Assembly: GCA_964504915.1 (NCBI GenBank)
Contig: CAZDFH010000008.1
Span: forward strand, 7,347-71,346
Direction of reading: 5' to 3'
DNA from: CAJBLF01 sp964504915
GTDB taxonomy: Bacteria; Patescibacteriota; Gracilibacteria; Absconditabacterales; Absconditicoccaceae
DNA length: 64,000 nucleotides
Shown: positions 42,867 to 52,945 of the stretch, piece by piece
Layout: every line of letters starts with the position of its first letter
How positions within the stretch are numbered: the stretch's first letter is position 1
Position numbers and translations under genes: made by a program
The notes under the pieces: generated by a model
Databases searched by the model: none
Told to the model about the DNA's origin: nothing
Seen by the model: only the letters and a program-made list of their open reading frames with translations

Positions 42867-45800
42867 ATGAAAAAGTATGTTGCTAAGAAAACATGGATAA
42901 TCAAATTGTTTCTGATGGTCTGTTCTTTGTTTGGTTTGTATCTTGCGTTTGGGACTATCAATGCCGGGATTCCCAACGAATACGTCGCCAACTATGAAAT
43001 CAATACTGACCGAAACCAAATTCTGTGACTTTTGGTAGAAATAGATGCGGCAGGTAAAGTGGGTGATCAAATTCCAGCCAGTAAATTTACGCAATTAAAT
43101 TCTAGTTTCCAAGTTGTATTTCCAAAATTTCCCCAAGACTATGCATTCAAGGTAGTATATCAGCAATGTCTGTCTTTGTCACAAGCTATGACTACTTATA
43201 CTAATGGAGATTATGTAGATAAGCTTTGAGCGTTTATGTCTAATTGTTATAAACCCTTCAATGATATTCTCAAAAAAATTAATAGTAAATATACTGTCAT
43301 TGCACAAGCTAAAGTATCTCCTCAAAGTGGACCAGCTCCGTTGGTAGTTACCTTTGATGCGAGAGCAAGTACAGATCCTTCCAATGATACTATTCCTGCA
43401 AAAAATTATTTCCGATATTATAGAGATACCGCTGGTCAAGATACCACTATTGGTGTCGGTCCAGTAGTAAATGCTACCTTCCCTACAGAATGAAACTATC
43501 TTGTCCATCTGACGGTCAGAAGTTCTAATAAATGAACGGACGGTATCTTCGATGGCGAGAAGACTATGTCGGTAGATGTCACTCCCAAGACTGCTAATAT
43601 TACGGTCTATGCTAATAGTCAGAAGCTCATCAAGTGAACGAGAGCAAAGCTCTCTATCCAAGAGGCTACTAAAGGTATTGTCTTTGATGGATCGGCTACT
43701 GTGCCCATGTGAGGTAGACAGTTGATTTCTTATAATTGGACGATTACTTCCACTGATGGATTTAAGTTTTCACAGGATGGTGATAATAAGCCTGGCATTG
43801 TCAGAGTTGTCCTGCCTGGGCAGGGGGAATATAAACTAATCCTTACTACGGTAGATAATGAAAGCAATAAAGTACAAGAAACTTACTCTTTGGCTGTCTC
43901 CGATCCCGTAGCTATCATCAAGCAAGTGCCTGATAAATGAACGACTTCGACGACATTTGCTTTTGATTCTACACCATCTTATTCTATCGTATCTTCACTC
44001 AAACTCTATACACGAGAATTGTTTGACCAAAATGGAAATAAACTGGAAACCTATCAATGACAATCTATCAAACAAAATTTCAAAAAGCCTGGTGCGTACA
44101 CGGTCAAACTTACCGTCGAAGATCAACTCGGACAAACAAATGTCGACAGTATTCAAGTATTTGTAGAGTCTAGTGATCCTATCCCTCAGTTTACGATTAC
44201 TCCTAGTAATGCATGGAAAGACCCTTCAGAATTTATCCTTGATGCTTCTGTTAGCTCCGACATTGATAAGACAAATGGGTATGATAAACTCACCTATGAA
44301 TGGCAATTCGCTGATGAGGGAAAGGCAAAAATTGTGGCTACACAAAATGATAATGAAAAAATTACTGTACAATTTGATGCACTTGGCAAGCACACTGTCA
44401 AGCTCATCGCTAAAGATGAGTATGGAAAAATTGCAGAAATAGAGAAAGATATTGAGATTAATTCTATCCTGAGACCAGTAGCATTCATTGCACCGATTGC
44501 TACTCCTTGGGGTAATCCAGTGAATTTTGTTGTCACGTCTAATATTCCTGTCATTAATTATGATTGGGATTTCTGAGATGGAGATAAGAGAACAGTCCAG
44601 ACAGATAAAATTACTCATACCTATAAGAAGTCTGGTGTATACAAAGTAGTGCTCAAGGTTAGCTGAGCTGACGGAATGTCTAATGAATTAGTGAAAAATG
44701 TTTTTATCTGAGAGAAAAATTATCCTGTTGGATGATTTACAGTGCTTGATCAAAACTCCAATATCTTTACTCAAAATGATACTTGCTCTCTATCGGCTAC
44801 AGGTGGTGAAAGTAATTATCCTGCATATCAAGTAGATAGATATGAAGAGATTACCGTAGATCCTAGCCTGTCCGTCAATACTAAGGGTCAATCAAGTAAT
44901 TTACAATTCTACTTCCAGCCTCAGGATGGTGAGATATTCAAACAAAAGACATTCAAGTATAAGTTTAATTCGCTTGGCTGTACCTACGTTGATTTTACTG
45001 TCGAGGACACGGCTATTAGCAAAGATGATAAGGTGAGAATATGGTTTAAAGTCGTCAATGCTTTGCCTACTTTGGATAATATCATCTTGGGATTCCCTCA
45101 GTATGGCAACGAAGTAGGCGTGGGATTCAAAGAAAATAATGTCAAAGATATTTTTAGCGATACTTTTGATCCGTTGATTGTTAAAGTTTCTGCTGTCAAT
45201 CCAAAGGATCCAGATGGATATATCTCTTACTTCAAATGGTATTATACTTACAAAGATGATCCTACCAGATATTTAGAGACCAAGATCACTCCATGAAATA
45301 TTCCTTATGCGTTTTTCTCACTTCCAAGAATGCCTGGAGAATTTATGTTTGGTGTCATGATCTACGATACTGATGATGGGAAACAAGGTAATGAAGATAT
45401 CGTAGGAAATGGTCCTGTTGTCTTTTTCCCTCCAGATGTTACGAGACCTGATATTCCTCTCGTCACAATTAAATCTGATCAAACTTCAGTCGAAATTGGG
45501 CAAGAAGTTACCTTTGATGTTGTTTCCAAAATTATCTCTGATAGGCCGGATTTTGTCCAAGAGAGGACTATCCAATATGATTTTGATGGTGATGGTACTT
45601 GGGATATGACTACCAAATCTGACCGTGTCAAATACGTCTATACTAAGCCCAACGAATTTGGCTACAAACCAAGGGCAGCGGTGCTGTACAGAGGATACAA
45701 AGGAGTCAGTAATGGATGAACTATCGTTGTAAGAAATGCTTTGAAACCTATGTTGCTTTCAGATGCTTATGGTACATTTGCTATTTTTAGAGATGTAAGC

Positions 45801-47153
45801 ATCGGTGATATTGCCAACAAATCTATTTGTCTTGATACAAAAAACTGTTCAGCAGATTCTGGGTATGTCGTCACCTCTGGTATGGCATTCACCTTCACCT
45901 ATCCTGATTATGGCAAATATTATGTTTCTTTTGATGTGACTGATAAGTTTGCTAATTCTGCTAGCAAAAAATGGGCTCTTACTTTGTTGACGGGTAATAC
46001 GACAGGTGAGGACTTCCATATTCTTTCGATTCCCAAAGTATCTATGAGTAGTAAGGGGATTGATTTCTTTGTTGGTAAAAACTTAGATAATAGTATTTTG
46101 TTCTATATAAAATATGATTTTTCAAGAGGTAACTGTTATGTAGATGCAGATCTTTCTGTAGATTCCAATAATGATGGTAATAAAGAATGAGATAAAGACT
46201 TCTCTTGTAACGAGCTCTATCTCCAGCAATATGCTCCTACATTTAATTCTGCTAATGGAAGAATCTATTATACTAATGTAAATAATCAGGAGGTCTCCAA
46301 AGATTTTACTGTCAATTTCTTGGATTTCCAGACAGACTTATCTCCAGAGACATTGGCAATGTATCAACAGTTGACAACTCTTGTTGCTTCTATTCCCGAT
46401 GTGGGGACAGGAGTCACTAAGGATTTCAAAACGTTGCTTATGCAGCTTAGAGATTGATTAATCGATCCCAATGAGACTAAATCAAATTTGGTCGCAGTCA
46501 GGGAGTATCAGACCAAGAATGAAGTCGCCTTGGATGGGACCCAAAGGACTACGCTTGATAGTATTTACAAAAGATTGGCAGATAAAGCTGTAGTTGCAGC
46601 AGAGTGAGGCAATGCGTATGAAATAGCAAAAGCAGAGATACTCTCTATCCTTCCCACAAACCTTTCTGTCGATGTGGATGCATTGTTTCATACCTTCGAG
46701 ACTGTAGTATCTGAAGATACCAATAATTCTCAGCAAGATAAAAGGAAGGAAGCACTGCAGAGTGTCATTAATTTGATTTCCAAAAATCTTGCTGCTGCGG
46801 GAGCGACGGTGAAAACTGATCAAGTAGATCCTCTTGATATGGATGCTGTGATTATGCCAAATATCTGCAAAATTATGAGCTTCTACAATTTAGTGAGTGA
46901 GTTGTGCCCAAATAATGATGTCAAAATTGTCGATACTGCTGCGATTACTTCCACTGGATGAACTAAACGACGAAAAGTACTGCTTTGGATTATTGGTATC
47001 ATAGCATGAGTGTTGATCCTTGTCGTATGAATATTCGCTGTGAGAGCAAAGATTAGACAAGCTAATGAAGATGAGGATGACGAAACTATGCCAGCACCAC
47101 CAGCTCCTTTGCATGAAGAATCCACGGCACCTCCAACTACTCCATCATCATAA
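42867..47153 (+). CDS. Large PKD-repeat surface protein with C-terminal membrane anchor (1428 aa)
   Basis: A signal or anchor helix (about residues 10-29) is followed by several Ig-like PKD domains. Examples are APLVVTFDARASTDP, YNWTITSTDG and INYDWDFGDGDKRTV near residue 570, where the Gly of the classic WDFGDG motif is UGA. A helical region (about 1150-1360) leads to one transmembrane helix (VLLWIIGIIAGVLILVVGIFAV) and an acidic, Pro-rich cytoplasmic tail. PKD domains mediate adhesion or matrix contacts, so this is a good candidate for host-cell attachment (inference). About 25 UGAs occur. An AT-rich gap of about 270 bp with AAGCTGCAAGCGACA-type repeats lies upstream. Confidence 0.85.
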
Positions 47154-47168
47154 TACTGTCTTGATATA

Positions 47169-47663
47169 TTAAGATTCAGCTGATAAGCTGATAGTGATTT
47201 CCTTTCTTTTTGGGACCAGTTTTTTGTATAGTATCCCTGCTTGGTCCAACATCCTCTTGGATGCCTTGATAGAATCTGTCTCTGCATATTTATCTGAAAG
47301 ATAGAATATTTCTCTAATCCCCGATTGGATTATTAGTTTAGTACATTCATTACATGGGAATAATGCGACGTAGATAGTGCAGTTCTTCAGGCTTTTTGTG
47401 CTGTTTAGGATCGCATTAAGTTCCCCATGGCAGACATATGCGTATTTAGTATCTAAGAAATTTCCTTCTCTTGCTCGAGGCAATTCTTCGTCTGAGCATC
47501 ATATAGGGAATCCATTGTATCAAATACCTACGATTTTTTTGTCTGGGTCTACAATGCATGCTCCTACTTGAGTACTGGGGTCTTTACTTCTCTGTGCTGA
47601 AAGCATAGCGACTCACATAAAGTATTCGTCCCAAGTCAAATTATCGGTTCTTTTCTCTGTCAT
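47169..47663 (-). CDS. dCMP deaminase family protein
   Basis: Product of 164 aa. WDEYFMGVAMLSAQRSKDPSTQVGACI, then the zinc motifs CHGELNAI (HAE-type) and PCNECTKL (PCxxC) are present. It deaminates dCMP to dUMP for dTTP synthesis, in line with the Tmk-like kinase at 6.2 kb. UGA encodes the Gly of FMGVAML, GIGYNG and PIGCSDE. It converges with the PKD protein gene, with only 15 bp between stops. Confidence 0.92.
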
Positions 47664-47702
47664 CCCGATGGTAAATATAAGCTAAAATGTATATTACTTT
47701 TT

Positions 47703-48203
47703 TTAGACAATAGCGTATTGGTAACTTTTTTCAAGCTCAGGTACCGTATCAAATTTTGTGATATCGGAGGGGTCAATTCGCTGATATTCAGTATTCTCTC
47801 GATCCAAGTGAATTTCTGGTTCATGCTTTACTGTTACCATTACAGGATAATTGATCCAGTTTACGTCAGTTTCTTTGTCGTGCATTATGTATATCTTCCC
47901 TTTATGAATATCTTCTATTTCTTCAGGTAAAATTTTTAACTCTTCCTCAATTTCCTCGCAAATTTTCTGATTGGCTGTTTTTTCTTCGTCGATATATCAT
48001 CAGATGGAATCTCGCTTTTCTTTGTATGCCCCTACTTTATCGCTTCTTTTTAGCAATAAAATTTTATCATTATATGTTATCCAAATATTGAAAACAAAGT
48101 TTTCTTTGCTGCCATGATAATCGATTCTTCCATCAGTGAATGCTGGTAGCTTTTTTCTAAAATATGCGATGATTTCATCATAGGACATGGTGAGAAAATC
48201 CAT
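47703..48203 (-). CDS. Nudix-fold hydrolase-like protein
   Basis: Product of 166 aa. IDYHGSKENFVFNIWITYNDKILLLKRS is the usual strand before the Nudix box. The box itself reads GGYIDEEKTANQKICEEIEEEL, keeping the first E and the EExxEE-like end but with Cys in place of the usual Arg. Both leading glycines are UGA. The substrate is unknown and activity may be reduced. It starts 9 bp after the UPF0489 gene and is likely co-transcribed with it and upp. Confidence 0.75.
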
Positions 48204-48211
48204 AGATATTT

Positions 48212-48916
48212 CTAATGAGATAAAATCTGTTTAATTATTTTTATAGCATTTGTTTGATCGATGAAATATGGTGATGTGGCAATCGTAACTAATTCTGCTT
48301 CTTTCATTAGTTTTCTGATTGTCTTTATATCATCTTCAGTGATCTCTTTATCTTGTCGGAAATCGATATCGACATCTAAAATATAGTTAACGGGTTCGCG
48401 AGTTAATGGGTTAACGAGTTCGCTTAGTGCGTAGTCCGTTCTAATCTGTATAACATCATTAACTATTCATGAGTTGATGGCTGCGGTGATGAAATTGCCG
48501 ACATTGGTTTTTTCATTGACGAATGTTTCAATAGCATCGTTTTCTGAAAATATATATTCATTCTCTTTGATGTCCGAGTGTTGATCGATATGAATGATGT
48601 TAACGGGTTCGCGAGTTAAAGAGTTAACGTGTTGTGCATGTCGGAACAATAGAGCGTGATTATGATTATCAACTATGTAGACGGGGGTATCGTGATATGT
48701 GGTCTGCAAAAAATTCTTTAGTCCGGTACACGAAACTAGTTTCCCGTTCACAGATTCTTCAAAACATATCTCTGAACCTTGTTGGAGTTCGGTTACCGTT
48801 CATTGTATGAGGCTTGGGATGTACAGTTTACCTGCAGATCACAAAGCAATTCTTTCATTATAAGAAAATGCGTTGTTGCCAACCGGTTTGGTAGTATACA
48901 TTCAAGAGCTATACAT
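48212..48916 (-). CDS. UPF0489 (arginase-like) family protein with in-frame repeats
   Basis: Product of 234 aa. The family motifs VYIVDNHNHALLF (about 79-91), HIDQHSD (109-115) and DVDIDF (181-186) would supply the metal ligands of an arginase-like fold. Some UPF0489-type proteins have been described as peptide arginases that convert Arg to ornithine in peptides; whether this one does is unknown. The same heptapeptide LTREPVN stands directly before both metal-binding strands (100-106 and 171-177), coded by a GTTAACGGGTTCGCGAGTTAA repeat. An ATG at 48901 is an alternative start. Confidence 0.75.
48386..48423. repeat. GTTAACGGGTTCGCG repeat, copy 1, inside the UPF0489 gene
   Basis: GTTAACGGGTTCGCGAGTTAA is followed by TGGGTTAACGAGTTCGC, so it is a one-and-a-half unit. 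On the minus strand it codes for VNPLTREPVN. Confidence 0.8.
48599..48629. repeat. GTTAACGGGTTCGCG repeat, copy 2, inside the UPF0489 gene
   Basis: It is identical to copy 1 over GTTAACGGGTTCGCGAGTTAA and then diverges (AGAGTTAACG). It codes for VNSLTREPVN. Confidence 0.8.
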
Positions 48917-48934
48917 GATGAAATTCTACAGAAA

Positions 48935-49894
48935 TTAAGATATTTCTTGCTTCTTTCTAGGGATTGCCTTAAATTTTTCTAGCATTTTTTGGTAATTTTC
49001 TTCTGTGAGATATGGGCGTAGTTTGTCAAAATATTCCTCTGTGATATTTGCGGTTCCCTTATCTCCAAAGTCTCCCAATCAGTCTTGGATAAATGCGTCT
49101 TCATTTAGATGATCATCGAGAGATCCTGTATATATTTTGATGTCTGGATATTTATCTAGTATCTTAGCTACTCATTCAGGTGCTGATATCACTGTGGCTA
49201 ATATGATCTGTTCTTCTTTTATGCCTTCTTGTAATAATTGGGCTATGACATTTATGAGTGATCATCAGGTAGCAAACATGGGGTCTGCTAAGAGTATTTT
49301 TGAATTTTTGGATAATATCTTGGCATCTACTGTTAGTGGTAGATATATCTCTTGTTGTGTTGGATTATTTTCCACTCTATTCATGCCGATATGCTCGTGT
49401 TTTTGGATCCCCGCATCTATACAGCTTGCCATAAAAGGTACAATTCCAGCTCTCCAGATATATAGTCCAATCAAATTTTCTGCCCTATCTTCTGCGCAAA
49501 TGAGTTGTAATATTTTATCTGTGATGATCTTACTACTTTCGCGGAATTCATCATCAGTTATCGTTATGTTTGTGATTGCTCTCTCTGGGAGTGGAAGCTC
49601 TTCATTGAGATAATCTGCTCTTAACGTATCAAATGCTTGCTGCACTTCTGCATCGGCTGGAAGTACGGATAATTGATTATTTTTGATGGCTTGCTGACAT
49701 TTCTCCTTGACGATAGCTAGTGCTTCCGGTGATAGGACTTGAAAACGTGGTTTCTTCGTGTTTAATATAATAACCTCTTCTTGTTGCGCGTCTTCTGTTC
49801 CTTTTTTCATCTGTATGCCAGTTCAATCCGAGTTTTCTCATTTTACTTCTTGTGTCTCGGGTTCTTTTGGTATGAATGATGTTGGATCTTTCAT
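48935..49894 (-). CDS. upp: Uracil phosphoribosyltransferase with N-terminal extension
   Basis: Product of 319 aa, about 100 more than ordinary Upp. The C-terminal part has the PRPP-binding DPMFATGGSLINVI, with UGA coding one Gly, SAPEGVAKIL and the uracil-binding DGLGDFGDKG, and RAGIVPFMASC earlier. It makes UMP from uracil and PRPP. The start at 49894 uses two upstream UGAs and gives an acidic, Pro/Glu-rich extension not found in the family; ATG 49810 is the conservative alternative. It leads the upp-UPF0489-Nudix unit. Confidence 0.85.
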
Positions 49895-50130
49895 TAGAAA
49901 TTTTCCGTTATGGAGTAAAAGAAAGTGAATGTAATCATGTTACAAAAAAAATAGGATGGATGGTCTTTTGCCTATTTTTTTGTTTCTTGCGTTTGCAATA
50001 TACTGTGGCAAAAATTACATATTTGCCGTATAAAGTCAAGCTAATTTTCGGTATATTTCTTCTTGTAATTTTGGTGGGAAAATATATATTTTCTTTGTTA
50101 CAAATATCCAGAGAGAACGATAGAGACTAG
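49876..50130 (+). CDS. Possible small membrane protein (84 aa)
   Basis: Two hydrophobic helices (WMVFCLFFCFLRL and LIFGIFLLVILVGKYIF) and a charged tail make this plausible. However, its start overlaps upp on the other strand and its last 27 bp overlap the SAM riboswitch aptamer. It may be a chance frame, and no family is recognised. Confidence 0.35.
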   Translation: MMLDLSLEIFRYGVKESECNHVTKKIGWMVFCLFFCFLRLQYTVAKITYLPYKVKLIFGIFLLVILVGKYIFSLLQISRENDRD

Positions 50131-50202
50131 GCTCGCTATTAATCGTTCCAGCAACCTTCCATTGAGAAACGGTGCTACTTCCTACCCGTAAGGGAAAGAT
50201 AT
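50104..50202 (+). promoter_or_regulatory. SAM-I (S-box) riboswitch upstream of metK
   Basis: P1 is ATATC/GATAT (50104-50108 with 50198-50202). CAGAGAGAACGAT matches the start of the S-box core, and P2 is GAACGAT/ATCGTTC with GAG/CTC above it. CAGCAACC and ACGGTGCTACTTCC are the conserved P3/J3-4 blocks, and P4 is CCC-GTAA-GGG followed by AAAGATA. It binds S-adenosylmethionine and should reduce metK expression. The terminator at 50241-50263 is the likely expression platform. Confidence 0.85.
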
Positions 50203-50240
50203 CCAAAAAAAGCGAATAATCTCCTTTTCTTGAAATCTCT

Positions 50241-50263
50241 CTCTTCGTGAAAGAGCTTTTTTT
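50241..50263 (+). terminator. Attenuator terminator of the SAM riboswitch
   Basis: CTCTT-CGTGA-AAGAG is followed by CTTTTTTT. The upstream TCTCTCT can also pair with AGAGAGA in the aptamer (50110-50116), giving a possible antiterminator switch; that pairing is inference. Confidence 0.65.
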
Positions 50264-50396
50264 AAATGTACGAATTCACAAATTTACAAATTACCTAATT
50301 ACCGAAACAATGTGAAAATTTGAGAATTTAGAAATTTTAAAATTGTTTTGGAATAATTTGGAATAATTCGAACATTTGAACATTTGTGTTTATATC
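50262..50396. repeat. Long AT-rich imperfect hairpin, copy C
   Basis: ATTACCGAAACAATG and TTAAAATTGTTTTGGAATAATTTGG form the core arms, with TGTACGAATTC and GAATAATTCGAACATTT outside. It sits in the metK leader between the riboswitch and the ATG. Confidence 0.7.
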
Positions 50397-50430
50397 ATCT
50401 TCTTGTTTTTAATCGTTTATCATCATATTC

Positions 50431-51558
50431 ATGAAACACTTTATTACTTGCGAATCAGTCACTGAAGGACACCCAGATAAAATGTGTGATCAAATTTCTG
50501 ATGCTATCTTGGATGCCTGCCTAGTGCAGGATCCTATGTCTAGAGTGGCTTGTGAATGCTTGATAACCACTGGGACGCTTATCATTAGTGGCGAAATTAC
50601 TACACAAGCAAAAGTGGATTATGAAGCTGTGGCGAGAAAAACTATTTTGGATATCGGCTACGATGCTGATGAAAAATATTTTGATGGGAAGAGTTGTTCT
50701 GTCATTAGTTTTATCCATACGCAGTCGCCAGATATTGCTCAGGGAGTAGATACGGGTGGCGCTGGAGATCAAGGTATTATGTATGGATATGCAAGCAATG
50801 AGACAGCTAATTACCTACCATTGCCGATCGATTTAGCTCATGAGCTTTCACGACAATTATCGCAAAAAAGGAAAGATGGGACGCTCCCATTTCTTTATCC
50901 TGATGGCAAAACTCAGGTCACAGTAGAATATGATGGATTGAAGCCACTCAGAGTAGATGCAGTTGTTGTCTCTTCTCAGCATGCATTAGATGTGACGCAA
51001 GAACAAATCCATGCGTCCATTATGGAACATGTTGTGAGACCAGTACTCGGAACGATGATAGATGATCAGACAAAATTTTATATCAATCCGACAGGCATGT
51101 TTAATGTCTGAGGTCCTGCAGGAGATACCGGATTGACGGGAAGAAAGATTATCGTCGACACCTATGGTGGCATCGGAAAACACGGTGGAGGAGCCTTTAG
51201 TGGGAAAGATCCTACCAAAGTCGATAGATCTGGCGCATATATTGCTAGGTATCTGGCCAAAAATATTGTCTGAGCTGGTATCGCGGATAGATGTGAAATA
51301 CAGCTTGGCTATGCTATCGGCGTACCACAACCGGTGAGCGTCTTTGTAGAATGTTTTGGTACAGAAAAAGTTGATCTCCAAAAAATCGTAGACGCAGTAA
51401 AAAATAATTTTGATCTTAGTCCAAAATGAATTATTACTAAGTTAGATTTGAGAAAACCAATCTTCAATAAAACAGCTTCCTACGGTCATTTCTGAAGGGA
51501 AGGATTTAGCTGGGAAGTGCTGGATAGTATTGAAGTGTTTGGAAAGTTAAAAGGTTAA
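50431..51558 (+). CDS. metK: S-adenosylmethionine synthase
   Basis: Product of 375 aa. CESVTEGHPDKMCDQISDAILD, the P-loop-like GAGDQGIMYGYA, INPTGMFNVGGPAGDTGLTGRK with UGA as the first Gly of GGP, and VDTYGGIGKHGGGAFSGKDPTKVDRSGAY are intact. It joins methionine and ATP to make SAM. The last residues (EVFGKLKG) are coded by AAAGTTAAAAGGTTAAC repeat DNA. Expression is probably controlled by the SAM-I riboswitch upstream. SAM users nearby are RsmA and the 257-aa methyltransferase. Confidence 0.95.
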
Positions 51559-51573
51559 CAAGTTGAAAAGTTG

Positions 51574-51634
51574 GTTAACGAGTTTCCGGGTTAACGACCT
51601 GCCCGTCCGGCAGTCGGGGTTAATGGGTTATTCG
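51574..51634. repeat. GTTAACGAGTTTCCGGG repeat, intergenic relative of the UPF0489 repeat
   Basis: GTTAACGAGTTTCCGGGTTAACGA and GGTTAATGGGTT flank a GC-rich palindrome (CCTGCCCGTCCGGCAGTCGGG). It shares units with 48386-48423. A small hairpin plus T-run (ATGCCTGCGA...GGGTATTTTTT) near 51647-51674 may end metK and the converging gene. Confidence 0.6.
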
Positions 51635-51671
51635 ATATAAAAAGATGCCTGCGAGTAATCGTGGGTATTTT

Positions 51672-52823
51672 TTATTTCATTTTTTTAATATTTTCTGCAC
51701 TGATTTTTGCTCGTGATATGAGCTTCTGTGCTCTCTGTGCAAAATGGGCTTTGTCTTTTTCATTTTTACACATATTCTCAGCCCTGTAATATGCGCGTGT
51801 TCATCTTCTAATGCAAAGTAGAAAACGGTAAGCATTTATGACGTCTTCATTATATGTTCCACCATGATCGGTGTATGATGTTGTGAATTCTTTCTCTTGA
51901 TATCATGCATCCATGCTAGGTAGTACAAGATCCTCCATGGGATGACTTAATTCTGCATCCAAATCGAAGATCATTATTTCAAATTTTGGAGATTTTTTTA
52001 TGAATATGTTCCCTAGGTTTATATCATGGTGTATGAGTGTCGGTTGCTCTCATTGTTTGAAGTCGTTATGTATGATATCGCATGCTTTTTTGATCAGCGT
52101 ATCCATTTCATTTTGTGAAAACACTCATTTTCCTATCATACAATCCCTTATGCTGACGCCCATTATTTCTTCTTTGTATATAAGTTCCTTATCTTCTCCT
52201 GATAAGTCTGCCATGCCTTGTATATGGCCCAATCATGTTCATTTCACTTTGTGCATTTTTGCAAGGTTCTCTCAAAGTTGTTTGTAATATGCTTTTCTTT
52301 CTCAAGGTTCTCGTGCTTCGATGTTTCTGTCTTCAGGATTTTGTTCGATGAAAGGCAATATGAGGTAGGGGATTTGTTCTCATTGGATATCCATGAAGCT
52401 CTTTTGAAGCACTTCTATTACATTAGCTCACTGCTCGATTCGTTTTTTCGACGCCCCTTCTTCTATTTCTGTTCTCTTCTTTTCTTTGTACGTTTTCAGT
52501 ACGTATTTCTTTCTTTCTCAATTTCCGTGCTCTATGTCCAATACAAAAAGCAATGCTTGTTCTCATTTTGGCATGACATGAAAACGAATAAGTTTCCCCA
52601 ATCCAGGGATTTCTTTTCTTTTATGATTTTTTATTCGTTCATGCACGCTTTCTCTAAACTTGCGTTCATGTTCGTGATATGGGTTTATTTGTAATTCTTC
52701 ATTCCATTCTTCATCTGTTTGCAGAATGCCGACCCCTTTCTTTTGTGTATTATTCAAAATAACATCTTTGATGCTTTCCTTAGAATTGTTTATACTTGCT
52801 TGTTTATTGCGTTTTTCCTTCAT
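51672..52823 (-). CDS. APH/choline-kinase-fold phosphotransferase
   Basis: Product of 383 aa. An N-terminal charged extension (about 75 residues) leads into a kinase-like fold: YVLKTYKEK (ATP Lys), YLILPFIEQ, GENLAKMHKVKG, the catalytic LIHHDINLGNIFI near residue 265 (HxDxxxxN) and MIFDLDAE near 286. The family phosphorylates aminoglycosides, sugars, choline or homoserine; none can be assigned. It parallels the C-terminal half of the next gene and carries a matching promoter, so both arose by duplication. UGAs are frequent. Confidence 0.82.
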
Positions 52824-52845
52824 CTATAGCCTCTTTGGATAAATC

Positions 52846-52873
52846 ATTATAAACGACTTATGTAATTTTGCAT
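52846..52873 (-). promoter_or_regulatory. Promoter of the APH gene
   Basis: On the minus strand ATGCAA (52868-52873) and TATAAT (52846-52851) are spaced by 16 bp. The surrounding 60 bp is similar to the region upstream of the GNAT-APH gene (54700-54760). Confidence 0.6.
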
Positions 52874-52945
52874 TTTCTTGATGTGGAGATTGGGCAGTAA
52901 TTGTGGATTATATAAGAACTGCCTGTGTAGCATGTGTGGGTTTTT

